Part shown: positions 23,529 through 33,859 of the stretch, piece by piece
Position numbering within the stretch: position 1 is the stretch's first letter
Layout: each line of letters opens with the position of its first letter
Assembly: GCA_963556195.1 (NCBI GenBank)
Contig: OY744525.1
Location: 43,519,076-43,583,075, forward strand
Source of the DNA: Sepiola atlantica
Lineage: Eukaryota > Mollusca > Cephalopoda > Sepiida > Sepiolidae
DNA: 64,000 bases
Direction: 5' to 3'
The notes under the pieces: model-generated
What the model was told of the DNA's origin: nothing
Seen by the model: only the letters and a program-made list of their open reading frames with translations
Database searches by the model: none
Program-made: the position numbers and the translations under genes

Positions 23529-24107
23529 TCAGGCTTTATCTTTTTTTAATAACTCATTTGATGGAGCGCGCAAATTAGGCATTTCTGGGATAAAGGCCTG
23601 GTAGTAATTTGCTAGCCCCAGGAAACTCTGTAATGTTGTGACGTTTTCTGGTGCCGGCATGTATTTTATCGCGGTAGCCCTTTCTGGGTCCGGTCTTCTG
23701 CCGTCCTTGTCGATAACATGACCCAGGTATTTTATTTCCTCCAGGAAAAAATCACATTTTTCTTCTTTTACTTTGAACCCATCATCTTGGATTCTCGCAA
23801 GCACTTGATTTACATGTTTCTGGTGTTGTTCGATATCTTTACTGTTAATCAAAATGTCATCAAGATACGCTATCACAAAATCTAGTCCGCCCAGCATTGT
23901 ATCCATTACTTGTTGGAAAATGGTTGGCGCGACTTTCACTCCGAAAGCTAACCTTTCGAATTTATATAAACCACGATGTGTGTTTGTACATAACAGCTTT
24001 GAACTATCCTCCTCCACCGGTATTTGGAGGTATGCCTCACTTAGGTCTATTTTAGAAAAAAATCTTCCTCCATTTAAACTTGAGAACACTTCCTCGGGAC
24101 TATGCAA
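23529..24107 (-). pseudogene. Gypsy reverse transcriptase
   Basis: RT palm: FSKIDLSEAYLQIP (D21), LAFGVKVAPTIFQQ and catalytic YLDD (residues 81-84), then the connection region YLGHVIDKDG and LQSFLGLANYY. The active-site residues are intact. The frame ends at 23529. About 90 nt of linking sequence to RNase H contains two in-frame stops (near 23485 and 23445). Confidence 0.9.
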
Positions 24108-24187
24108 TAGGTAGTGATAGTCTTATAGAACTGTATTGAAACCCATTGAAAAATCTTCACATAGACGAATCTCATTACATTTTTCCT

Positions 24188-24880
24188 TTACATAAACCGT
24201 GGGGCTGCCCATTGGCTGTGTTGTACTTTTGATAAAATACCAGTCTCTACAAGTCGGTCTAGTTCTTCGTTGATTTTTTCTATCGAGACGAAGCATACTT
24301 TTCTTTCTTTTTTAAATACCGGCTGTACATTTTCTTTAAGTTGAAATTTGACAGCCATCTTAGTGCAGCGCCCAAAACCACCAGAAAAAACCACGGGAAA
24401 AGATTTTTTTAATTCTCGTTGCAGTTTTTCCGATTCTGTTGCTCGACTATTTATTTTTTTACAAAATGTATTTATTGGCAATTTCCATAAATCAAATGCC
24501 TGCATCCAGTCAGAACCAAAAAGATTATTTGAATCCTTCAGCACCAGTATTTTTAGTTTTTTAGTATTTCCCATTAGGGACACATTTGTGATTAATTCTC
24601 CTTCAAATTTCATTCTTTCCCCAGTCACTGTGCTAGCCAGCCTGTTTGTTCTTAATAAAGTGGGTTTATTTAAGATTCTCCACATATGTAAATTTATTAT
24701 GAAGACATCTGAACCCGAATCCAATTGTAATTTTATGTTTTTATCCAGGATTTTCACCTGTACAAATTTTCTTATGTTCATGCATTTTTCATTCTTTGTC
24801 CTAGTGGCTTGAACTCGCGTTTTATTTCCTCTGCCTGTTCTGCAGTGCGAACTTTTATGTCCGACCTTTTTGCAATTCAT
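24188..24880 (-). pseudogene. Gypsy protease and start of RT
   Basis: Aspartic protease with catalytic D54-S55-G56 (LQLDSGSDVFII) and the later FGSDWM flap/ILG-type motif. It then enters the RT N-terminus (ELDRLVETGILSKV, SQWAAP). The frame stops at 24188. The downstream RT resumes in another frame, so there is a frameshift at about 24205, and an in-frame stop follows at 24125-24123. Confidence 0.85.
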
Positions 24881-25285
24881 ACAGGACTTAAAACGGAAAG
24901 GACATTCATTGTACCAATGTGGGCTACCACAGCGTAAACAAGGGCTCGGTGGCCATTTATTTGTCTTTTTACCTGGTTGACTTGTCTTTGCAGCATAAAA
25001 GTCACTATTTCTGTTTTGACTTATTTTTTTATAAGGTTGAACTTTTGTTTTTTTTATGTACTTTTTTTATATATAATTCAATGTCTTGAGTCCTGTTTTA
25101 CATTGATAAATCTTTGACAGTCCTCGGCCAACTTTTGCAGTGTAAGGCTTCATTTTCTAATTTATTTAGGACTCTACGCCTTATCTCTGTGTCATTTCCT
25201 GAGACTAACCCTTGTACGAAAATTAAACACTTGAAATTATCGGCACTCAATTCAGCTAGTTTAAAGTCGTCACAATGTTTGTTTA

Positions 25286-25900
25286 CTATCGATGCAAAAG
25301 TAACGTAATCTTCCTCGTTTTATTTTTATCAGGTTTATGCACTTCCAGCGTTTGTGAAATAACGTGGTCATGGGACTGAACAATTCCGTTAATAATTTTA
25401 ACCACTTCTATAAAAGTTAAATCGCTAGTTTTCCGAGGCAAAATGAAATCCACGAATTTTGTATGTTCCGTGTTACCTAGTTTCGTAAGTAGCAGACGAA
25501 CCTTTTTTGAGTCAGCCCAACTTTCGCAGTCAATTCTATATAAATTTTCATATCTTCGAAAATATGTTGCGAACGTATTTTCTTCTGAATATGTGAAATT
25601 ATCGATGGCGTTCCACACGGCGTTCTGCGAAAACGCATTGTCACTTTCATTCCCTTGGTCTCTACACGATATTGTTTGTATAAGTGTTTCCAATCTGTCG
25701 TCATTTTTTTTCTTTTGCTGACACATCTTTATATGTTGCTCGAGGAGAAGCTTTTGAAACTTTTCTTCAGTTTGCTGGTGTTGTTGTTGTTGTTTTTCAT
25801 TTTGCTCGAGTAAAAACTTTTGAAATTTCTCCTCAGCCTGTTGTTGTTTGGAGATTTGAAATCTGGTTAATTCCGTGATGATAGACTTAATGTCTTCCAT
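25286..25900 (-). pseudogene. gag, N-terminal part
   Basis: Capsid-type structural protein frame of 204 codons. Residues 15-65 are glutamine/glutamate-rich with repeated EKFQK-LLEQ units (coiled-coil-like). Then comes the capsid-like segment with YFRRYENLY..DCESWAD and VRLLLTKLGNTEH, typical of Gypsy gag in molluscs and nematodes. A frameshift near 25290 separates it from the rest of gag (about 25290-24880), which continues in another frame and holds two zinc knuckles (CLRCGSPHWYNEC near 24945-24907, and CMNCKKVGHKSSHC at about 24883-24842). Confidence 0.85.
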
Positions 25901-26459
25901 ATTTATTTTTTTAATTTTTTTTTATTTAGAAAATGAATATTTTCTTTTTTAGTATGGCTTTGTAAGAAGGTCTTTTCCTTAGATTAGCGCTTGCTAGACG
26001 CCATCTTAGTTGTGAAAAGAGTATGAAGCCTTTTTTTTACTACGCTTTATGCGTTTTAGTTTTAGAAAGAAAAAAAAGTACTGTTTCACAATTTTTTTCT
26101 TTTCGGTGGAAATAAAATCATATATTCCCTTATTTATCACGTATTCTAACAGAGTTGGAATAACAATGTAGGGAGAGTAAGAAAAAAAACTGACTTTTTT
26201 TCTTTTTTTTTTCACCGATAACTAGTTTTCAGAACTATACAATGTGTATTCGATTTCATCAAGTTTTGTTCCTTTTAATATTTTTTTTCAAAGGTTTCGG
26301 CAAAAATCCTTTGTTGTTTTGTTTAAAATCCAACGTCGTTTTTTTTTCTGTTGTAACTCGTCGATAGTTTCGTTGTGGTTTCCTGTATAAGTGTGAGTAC
26401 TTTGTCGGCCGTTAGTTGGCGACCAGTGTCAGTTCGAATTGCCTCGGCGCCAGTTTTTA

Positions 26460-26672
26460 TGTGACCCTGTTAGGGGCCGAAAATAAAGACACGGAAACAC
26501 GGGGTTACAGGAACAAATATATATTATTGAAGAAAAAGAATATATATACAAGAAGTGATATTCTGGACTGCCAGTATAGAACTGGGTGGAAGAAGTCTGT
26601 GAGTTGGAATGCTTCTCGCATTTTATTATGGATGGACGAGTCCATTTGTTCTCCGTACAGGTACGGCACCAT

Positions 26673-26676
<4 letters not shown>
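26460..26676 (-). repeat. 5' LTR of the Gypsy element
   Basis: 217 bp, TGTGACCCTG..CCATAACA on the plus strand. Just inside it (minus strand, 26454 downwards) TGGCGCC could be the start of a primer-binding site, but it does not extend into a full match to a tRNA I recognise. Confidence 0.95.

Positions 26677-26718
<42 letters not shown>
26676..26718. repeat. (TA)n microsatellite
   Basis: Flanks the 5' LTR. Another (TA)n tract lies at 21474-21503 on the other side. Confidence 0.95.
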
Positions 26719-26720
<2 letters not shown>

Positions 26721-26805
26721 TTCCTACACTGAAGATTGCGTTAGCATGAAACATCGATGTCTGTAGATATTAAAATATTTAATAAATATTTATTTATAAA
26801 TATTA

Positions 26806-26815
<10 letters not shown>
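26719..26815 (+). repeat. SINE 3' tail, family with GAAGATTGCGTTAGCATGAA
   Basis: ACTGAAGATTGCGTTAGCAT then GAAACATCGATGTCTGTAG is identical to the end of the tRNA-like SINE at 52610-52757. Here the tRNA-like head is missing. Confidence 0.75.
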
Positions 26816-26854
<39 letters not shown>

Positions 26855-26856
<2 letters not shown>

Positions 26857-27258
26857 CATTATAGTATGTTCTACCTGCATCAACATGGTGTGATGGAAGC
26901 TCTGTACAGTATGATATGTTGGGAACACTTCCTTTCGTCAGATATACGTTCAACTTTAGTTAAAATGCGCATATGAAGGTCGCTGTTAGCGGCTATACTG
27001 CAGATATTGATGAAATAAATTTGAAATTTAATCAAAATCAAAAATAGAAATAATTTTATTCCATTAATTTCTCTCCTCAAATCTTTTTTTTTTTTGCCCC
27101 AAGTTCATTGTTCATTTTAAATTTAAAGTTTTGAGGTTAATATTTATATTTTTAATTAAAAATTTTTTTTTTTCAAATTATGTATATCTATTTATAGATA
27201 TATTTAACCTGTACGGAGCTTCCATCAGACCGTGTTGATGCAGGTAGGACATAATATA

Positions 27259-27263
<5 letters not shown>
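26855..27263. mobile_element. Inverted-repeat element (MITE) in (TA)n
   Basis: A terminal inverted repeat of about 54 bp: 26855-26908 (CTACCTGCATCAACATGGTG..) and 27208-27263 are complementary with few mismatches. The interior is AT-rich with no ORF of note. Both ends are bordered by long TA runs, fitting a TA-targeting DNA transposon family. Confidence 0.75.

Positions 27264-27322
<59 letters not shown>
27261..27322. repeat. (TA)n microsatellite
   Basis: About 30 TA units between two inverted-repeat elements. Confidence 0.95.
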
Positions 27323-27324
<2 letters not shown>

Positions 27325-27725
27325 CATGGAGCAAGTTTAGTGAGCTTCTTCCTTTCTTAACTTGTCATTCACTCTCACTTGTTACTCAGGATCGAGTTTA
27401 CAACAGCTATGTCAGTTGTGCCATGTACATGTAAGTGAATGCTGGGATCCCACTAACTCTGTTTCTGAAGATGCAGAGGAATGACATGGCTATGGTTGAT
27501 GGATTTGTGGTGTGTGTCTTGATGTCAGAATTAGTTCTGACTCCCTGCTATTGAGGCTGGAGTCAGCTTTGCGTTGCAACCGCCTATGGTAGTATGGACA
27601 TGCTGAATGAAACTTTGGTTGGATAAACAAATATACACACATCTCCATTGAGGGTAAGCGAGACAAAGACAGGCTGAGGCAGACTTGAAATGACTCAGTC
27701 AAAGATCACTAAACTTGCTTCATGC
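27323..27725. mobile_element. Second inverted-repeat element
   Basis: TGCATGGAGCAAGTTTAGTG (27323) pairs with CACTAAACTTGCTTCATGCA (27706-27725). About 25-bp arms, 403 bp in total, non-coding. Confidence 0.65.
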
Positions 27726-28184
27726 AGTCTGCACATGGAAGATCGAACTTAATTCACATCCCCCGTCAGCATATATGCACATATCTAAATGAATAAATAC
27801 AAAAGTTGGGTCTATTCTTCTAATGGTAAAGTCAAACGCCTTATTTCATGTTAATTCAACTTCACAACATAGGCACAGTTTTTTTGGTACTGTTTCAGGT
27901 GATGCGCCTTATTTTCGTGACTTCATGTCGACAACGATCGGGCAGGTCGCGGAAACGGCCGAGCGCTGACGGAATAATATATTTTTTTTCTCTCTTTTAT
28001 CTTATAAAAACATTGACAAAATTTTACACCCCCCCCCCCCAAAAAAAATGATTTTCACAAAAAAAAAAATGATTTTAATCTATGTATTTTTTCTTTGAAT
28101 TTATTCGTCTTATATTAGCGTCTGCCAGTCTTCCAGATAGAGCTTGGCAGTTTGAATGCAGGGCTTGGCTATCGCTAAGAACAG

Positions 28185-28238
28185 AGCCCTAACCCTAACG
28201 GGAACCCTAACCATAAACCCTAACCCTACACCTAACCC
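28185..28238. repeat. Telomere-like CCCTAA tract
   Basis: Degenerate CCCTAACC units (CCCTAACCCTAACGGGAACC..). Inside the foldback-like element, so interstitial. Confidence 0.8.
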
Positions 28239-28436
28239 ATTTTTCTTTCTTTGTTTGTTTTATGTTAGCAAGAAAAAAAAAAGAAAGAAAAACAGCGAAA
28301 AAAATGAAAAAGAAAACATTGACAAAATCCCCCCCCCCACTAAAAATTTTGTTTCTTTCCACACATTTGATTGAAAATGATTCATTTGACCCCCCCCCCC
28401 GTACAGTTTGTTCGGTGTTTATCTTTTTATCTATGT

Positions 28437-28758
28437 TTTTATTTACTCCTCCCCAGGAGTTAGGCACAAGGCCAGTTTTATCTTACTCCCACAAGTAAGA
28501 TGTGACCCAAGATCGGGTCGAGCAAGTGGGGTTTGAAAGCCAGCGCTCGAGAGGTGAGCACTCTGGCCATTTAAAAATTGCCTGGGCAGCCCCGTCGGCA
28601 TTCCCCGGTAGGGGCGCCTCAGACAGTAAGCAATAAACTTACTCCTCCCCAAAGAGGGGAGGCAAAGCCTGGGAGGGTGGACCTCCTAGAACTGCACAGG
28701 ACAGGCGTGCAGTATCCATCGGAACAGATACTACACTTTGATCTTGACCAAAAGGCCA
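28437..28758 (-). repeat. U2-snRNA-headed repeat, copy E
   Basis: Same structure as copy D (no hairpin block), opposite strand. It interrupts a tandem unit of the foldback-like element, so it inserted later. Confidence 0.85.
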
Positions 28759-29199
28759 AGAATATATTTTTCTTTGAATTTATTCGGCTTATATTAGCGT
28801 CTGCAAGTCTTCCAGTTAGAGCTTGGCAGTTTGAATGCAGAGATTTGATCTTAGCGAGAAGAACAAAAAGAAAACCAGCGAAACAAATGAAAAAGAAGAC
28901 ATTGACAAAATTCTCCCCCCCCCCCCAAATTTTGTTCTTTCTTTCTACACATTTGATTGAAAATGATTCATTTTACCCCCCCCCCCCCCTATAGTTTGTT
29001 CGGTTTTTATCTTTTTATCTTTGTATTTTTTTTTTGAATTTATTCGTCTTATATTATCGCCTGCAAATCTTCCATTAACGCTTGGCGTTTTCGTCTCAGC
29101 AACTCTCGGGCGCTTCCGCGACCTGTCCGATCGTTGCTGATGCGAAGTCACGGAAATCAGGCGCGTTATCTATAACAGCGCCGTTTTTTTTATATACTG

Positions 29200-29470
29200 C
29201 TTATGTATATGCGATATATCAGTCGAAAGATGAACTAATTTGCATACTGATTTTGAAAAAGGGCATTTCATTAATTAACTATTATTTGTTATTGTTTTTG
29301 TTTTTTAATTCAATGATTGTTTTGCTTTTAATATAACAAATAGTTCTGTTTTGTAGTATTGTTTTATTTCCTGGAAAAACATTTAGAATTTGTGTTCGAA
29401 TGTTCCTTTCTTTAGAGAGACTAATTTGATTTGAGTTGCGATCAATTTTTAATTGTAAGTGAAAAAGCAA
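29200..29470 (+). repeat. AT-rich interspersed repeat, copy 3
   Basis: Third copy of the 3410/4927 family (AACTAATTTGCATACTGATT.., CATTAATTAACTATT, AATATAACAAATAGTTCTG). It immediately follows the foldback-like element. Confidence 0.6.
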
Positions 29471-30130
29471 ATTGATTTCTTCTGTTTTTTACTTTCTTTT
29501 ACGGTCACATTTAAAAGATAAATTTGTATCAAAATTACCAAAATGTTAATGTTTATCTATATGAATAAATGAGAAAGATTTTGTTTCCTGTTTACAACAA
29601 AGTTATGAATGGAATGTTTATTATTTATAATTAATGCTTCAAGTATTTGCGAAGCGATAACGAGCCAGTAAGCTAGCTAGTATATACATAAAATGCATAA
29701 ATATATGAAACATATATACACACACATATTTACACAAACATATATAGAGACACTCAGAAATATATGACTACACTTGCTCATATGAGGAACAGTGCACATT
29801 CTCCTAGTGATGTTACCTCAAGAAACAACACTTAGCTGGATACTCCACCAGACTAGATGAATTTTTGTTCTGGAATCCGATAAGCTCAAGCGACCACAAG
29901 AAAGATATACTACAACATAGTTAACTGGCCAATTGGGGAGAAGAAAATTAATGTTCTTAACTTCTTTACTAACTCAACGTTTGAGAAATAAAGAACTTTA
30001 ATTAGAATATTCGAATATCTATGTATCTCATATAGAGATCAAGTGTTAGCCCCAGGTAGAGACCCTTTGAGTTCTGAGAACTTCGACTGAAGTAAAATGA
30101 AACAAAGTGAGAAATATACATACATATACA
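29471..30130. other. No gene seen
   Basis: AT-rich. GCGAAGCGATAACGAGCC..AGCTAGCTAG|T at 29650-29680 may be a decayed Helitron end. Confidence 0.4.
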
Positions 30131-30132
30131 CA

Positions 30133-30330
30133 TGGGAAATGAAAAAGGAAAAAAAACCAAGAGATATATTTTATATATTCATCAACGTTTCGTCTTTATT
30201 GTAAGACTTCCTCAGGATGATAATTTATCGTCAAATTATCATCCTGAGGAAGTCTTACAATAAAGACGAAACGTTGATGAATATATAAAAAAATATCTCT
30301 TGGTTTTTTCCTTCCCCATTACGTCGGATT
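30133..30330. repeat. Large palindrome, CGAAACGTTGATGAAT family, copy 1
   Basis: Arms of about 90 nt (left containing ATTCATCAACGTTTCGTC, right GACGAAACGTTGATGAAT) with a short centre around 30230. Nearly perfect hairpin. The same half-unit occurs at 38614-38790 (also palindromic) and singly at 62045-62155. Confidence 0.85.
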
Positions 30331-30678
30331 ACTCTCATCCTTCCTTTCTCACATATACATATACATTCTCATATATACTTGTGTGCTGTCTGATTATTTG
30401 ATGCAATCTAGCTATACTATCTACACGTTTTATACTAACAAAATTGAATAAATATTCAAGGTGCTTCAATTTTATTTTCCATCAGAGTGCATATGTTTAG
30501 TTACATTTTGCAAGATTGTCTCAAGCTTAAATCGGCATATTGGATTATAAAAGAAACAGTAATTAATTAATTAGAAGTTAAAGTGATTACATATACAAAA
30601 CAACATTACAAACAAAATATTTCATTGCTTAAGTATTTAAGGGATATCTGCATGCTTAAAGGAAGATAAGACTTACCT

Positions 30679-30850
30679 TAACTGTTTTAGGAAGAATTCC
30701 AGTCTTGTAGATCATTGGTGACGGATGCACGAAGCAGCTGAGTGGTGAATAAATGATTTCGGAAGGAATTGATTACTGAGCCTTTTGCGGGTAGTCAGAA
30801 CAGAGCAAGACAAACATTACATCACATGACATTGTCGTTTTTTTCTTTTA
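30679..30850 (-). other. Possible orphan exon with strong splice donor
   Basis: On the minus strand the sequence ends in a near-consensus donor (GTTAAG|GTAAGTC) with the exon side at 30679. The stretch upstream of it (to about 30850) is not obviously repetitive and has a 32-codon open frame after a stop. It lies just beyond the protocadherin 3'UTR. It could be the first (5'UTR) exon of a neighbouring gene that continues beyond the left edge of the window, or a chance donor. Confidence 0.25.
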
Positions 30851-30943
30851 AACAGGTTTCCAAAATAAGCAAAAGGGAATCGCTTGTTATCTTCTTTTGT
30901 TAAACATTATTTGATCAACTTATTAAAAAGATTTGTCCTAGCA

Positions 30944-30949
30944 TTTATT
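30944..30949 (-). terminator. Candidate poly(A) signal of the protocadherin gene
   Basis: AATAAA on the minus strand about 180 nt beyond the TGA of the last coding exon, at the edge of a short ATT repeat. It is the first canonical hexamer seen downstream of the stop. Use is not proven. Confidence 0.35.
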
Positions 30950-31130
30950 ATTATTATTATTATTGAGCATTGTAGAAGAACTTATTATGACTTGTGGTCA
31001 ATGATTTCGTAGAAGAGTTTCAATAACACACTTGATGAAGACCATTCTAAAGATTTAGGTTTATGATATCTAAGGTAATTCTGCTATTCTTTTAAAGTCA
31101 AGCATGGTTGCCTCTTGTTGTCAAGAACAT

Positions 31131-31354
31131 TCAATGCATGTCAGCAATGCCGCTGTCCACTGTAGATGGACTGGCATCAACCCATTGGGTACAATCAGGA
31201 ACATGAGCAATATTTGGTCTGTTAAATCTCCTTGAACTAATAACCTTATCTTCAGGGAAATAGAACCTCTGTTGTACGGGTTCCATGTATCTGCTCTGGG
31301 TTTGATCTCCAGTATTTGAATGACGTGGCTCAACATAATCTGCATTTCTGGCAA
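31131..31354 (-). CDS. Protocadherin cytoplasmic exon 3, C-terminus
   Basis: 224-nt terminal coding exon. It is preceded by an acceptor with a pyrimidine-rich tract (TTCTGTTTCAG, AG at 31356-31355). Joined to exon 2 in phase 1 the frame stays open for 74 residues and ends with TGA at 31133-31131. The C-terminus ends SGIADMH. Another frame over the same bases is also open (31438-31121) but ignores the splice site. The 3'UTR probably extends to an AATAAA at 30949-30944, which overlaps a short ATT-repeat tract. Total predicted protein: 806 + 46 + 74 = 926 residues. The function is presumably intracellular signalling or sorting of the receptor; no catalytic motif is visible. Confidence 0.75.
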
Positions 31355-31509
31355 CTGAAACAGAACAATAAAAACAAAAACAAAAATAAATATATTAAAT
31401 CCTGTTAAAGAAAGGCTCAAACAAACTATTACAGTCATAGGAATTTTCTTCCTTAATGTTGTTGAGTTATTAATGTTTTATTTTATTTTTTATATTTATT
31501 TTTATTTCT

Positions 31510-31960
31510 TTACTAATAAGTCACCACTTAACAAGGCCAAAAGCCACCAGAGGATAAGGTTAATGAGATGGATGGATTGTCAGTTGATTGATGAAGATTG
31601 CTTTGAGAGGACCAAAAACGATGAATGGAATCAACAAAATTGGATTACTTATGAGGACGGTTTATGACAAGTATTTGTCAACATTGTATTTGAAGACAAC
31701 TATGTCCTGTGGCAATATGTTCCACAGACGGGAAACCCTTGGAAAAAAACTCTGTTCATGAAAATTCTGCTTGATGCTAGGCACATGGAGAAAGAAAGGA
31801 AAGTTATCTTCCGTTGTGGTAGAAGATGAATTCTTGCTGCGAATGTCTTACAAAAGTTAATGATTTCTGCTCTCTTTAGTAACTTATGTTTGGAGTCAAT
31901 AATTGATCAAGATAGATGAAAATGGTAACTAATGTATGATACTGAGCTATTGAGTAATCC
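31510..31960 (-). pseudogene. CR1-like LINE 3' end
   Basis: Minus-strand translation ends SFFPRVSRLWNILPQDIVVF..KYLS stop (TAA 31664-31662), the usual C-terminus of CR1-group RT proteins. Upstream, in another frame, is KRAEIINFCKTFAARIHLLP. Lies in protocadherin intron 2, same strand. Confidence 0.7.
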
Positions 31961-32999
31961 GGACTGATCTGTAAATTATTGATTAAAATAAGAGATGCCC
32001 AAAGAAGAGACATAATAAATAAACAAAAAATAAAAAAATAAATCTTAATAAACTTAAAAAAAGAATCTATTTTAGAAATAAATTAAATATTACATTTCCT
32101 TTATTAAGTAAAAATGAAAATGAAAATTATTTTCAGTAGTAAGGTCTTATTTATTTTTTTGCGCATTCTGAGTTTCTGATGAACAAAGTATATTGGCTCC
32201 TATTAATCACAGGTAGATAAGAGTGGATATTACTAATTTTACTTTATGTCTACCTGCGATCAGTAGAAGTCAATATATTTCTATACTTCATCCTGAGACA
32301 GCTCAGAATGAGCGAAAAGTTGATAACAAAATATAAGACATTTATGTATATTTTCATCATTTCCTTGATAGACACCCTAATTTAAAAAATTTAAATCTTA
32401 TGAATATTTGCAAATATTCTATAACATGTCAATGAATGTATTTTATTATAGGCTTCCATCTTAATAAATATTATTTTCTAACGAGAAGGAGTTTAAAAAA
32501 TGAATCCACTCAAAGAAGACTTAAATGGAATGTTACATTTCCTTTATTTTATGATTTTATAAATCTTTACAAATATTTCCTAGCTGTGAAAATCTTGATC
32601 AGGCATTCATTCAATGCAAACATCAATGCTGACAAGAAGCCATCAAAAGTCAATATTCAATATTGACTTCCCAACTTAAGAACATTCATAGTTGATCGAA
32701 CCTCTAAAAACAATCATTAAAAATATCATCTCTGTAAATGTACTTGATATCAATATAAAAATCTTCAATTTTTTAATATTTTTTAGAATGATTAAAATAT
32801 GATTACAATAACTTTCACAGCATGTATTTATTGTAAATAAAGGGCAAGAATAAATATTTACTTACACATATGATTTCGAAATGTCGAGTGAAAGATTTTA
32901 TTTTCTCTATAACTGTGTATTCTAATATTCAATAAAAGAAAAAAAAGAGTATAAATATTTCAGACAATTCTCAATTCAGCTGATTTGCAACGAACGTAC
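31961..32999. other. Intron 2 remainder, no gene seen
   Basis: AT-rich. 32180-32300 contains a TCTACCTG..GATCA inverted pair, otherwise nothing recognised. Confidence 0.45.
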
Positions 33000-33138
33000 C
33001 TGGTGGTGGCAGTCTAGTTCCTCGCGTATCTCCATCACTCCAAGCATCTTCACTGTCAGTGTGAGTTGTAATTAATTCCCTTTGGGAATCGGCAATCATG
33101 AATTGCCTTTGGTCATTTCTATCAACATCATCAATTTC
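33000..33138 (-). CDS. Protocadherin cytoplasmic exon 2
   Basis: 139-nt exon on the same strand as the large exon. It is bounded by an acceptor (GATTTCAG, ending at 33139) and a donor (G|GTACGT, GT at 32999-32998). It enters in phase 0, exactly the phase in which the large exon leaves, and exits in phase 1. It encodes 46 codons of acidic, serine/threonine-rich sequence containing the motif AWSDGD and ending in prolines. The large exon's tail has a similar AWSDVPV motif, which supports a shared cytoplasmic domain. No cadherin or membrane segment is expected here. Linking it to this gene is inference from phase, strand and composition, because the intron is 22.3 kb. Confidence 0.78.
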
Positions 33139-33859
33139 CTGAAATCAGTGAAACAAATTAACATTCAATTCAAATTATTCGAAATAAGTTAGATATTTCT
33201 TTCACATTTATTGCATGTGTTCAGCAGACAAGTCAATTTAAAAACTAAACTAATAATAAGAAAATGAAAGTTCTTGTGGTTTTAATAAAATATTGTATCT
33301 CAAAACGTGGTCTCCAAAGACATTTGTTTGTCTATTTTCAATTTCCTAAATATTTAAGGATGCTTTCAAGAACTTTTATTTTATTACCACATAAGCATCC
33401 ACATGCTCCAAGTTCAAAATTAAAAAAAAAAAGGTTGCCCATCTAACCACCCTTCAATGAAGTCTGAATATCGCTCCGACAACATCGACAAGATAAGCTA
33501 CCATAATAGAATACTAAGGTATTACTTTAAAATTGATTCAGACTCTCTTTCTCTGAAGAAGAATGTTTTATCATTCAAAATTAATAAGAAAAAAGTAAAA
33601 AACAACAACATTTAAATGATTTTTTTTTAAATAGTGCATCTCAAAACATGGTCCCCAAAGGCATTTGTTTGTCTATTTTCAATTTAAAAAAATAATATTT
33701 ACTTAATTCTTTTGACCAATAATTTCTACACTAAAAATAGTTATGAATTCTTTTCTTTTCTTTAATTAAATTTTTTTTTCTTCACTCATAATCACAACAT
33801 TGTTTCTAATTAATTCATCAATATTATTACAAGTAGCTTACATAAAATAGTAGCTTAAG

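Larger units (their letters stand above)
21509..26676 (-). mobile_element. Ty3/Gypsy LTR retrotransposon, full-length, disabled
   Basis: 5168 bp on the minus strand, bounded by two 217-bp LTRs that differ at 4 positions. Order on the minus strand: LTR, leader, gag, protease, RT, RNase H, integrase, a G-run polypurine tract (21732-21726), LTR. That domain order (integrase last) defines Ty3/Gypsy. Coding is broken by frameshifts in gag, between protease and RT, and between RNase H and integrase, and by in-frame stops in RT/RNase H. No clear target duplication: both ends sit in (TA)n DNA. It cannot move by itself. Confidence 0.95.
27880..29190. mobile_element. Foldback-like element with long inverted ends and internal tandem units
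   Basis: The left arm (27887-27970, with CAACGATCGGGCAGGTCGCGG) is complementary to the right arm (29100-29184, with CGCGACCTGTCCGATCGTTG). Between them lie about three imperfect direct units of about 270-350 bp, each carrying CTTTGAATTTATTCG, TTATATTAGCGTCTGC and a C-run before TTTGTTCGG. A U2-headed repeat (28437-28758) is inserted in one unit and a short CCCTAA-like tract (28185-28238) in another. No transposase. Confidence 0.7.

Noticed and set aside
24348..24812. 154-codon plus-strand frame
   Set aside because: Antisense to the Gypsy protease.
26430..26455. Lysine-tRNA primer-binding site of the Gypsy element
   Set aside because: Only TGGCGCC matches; the following bases do not extend the complementarity.
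31121..31438. 105-codon minus-strand frame over exon 3
   Set aside because: It crosses the acceptor and an intron pyrimidine tract; the phase-1 frame joined to exon 2 is the one that fits.
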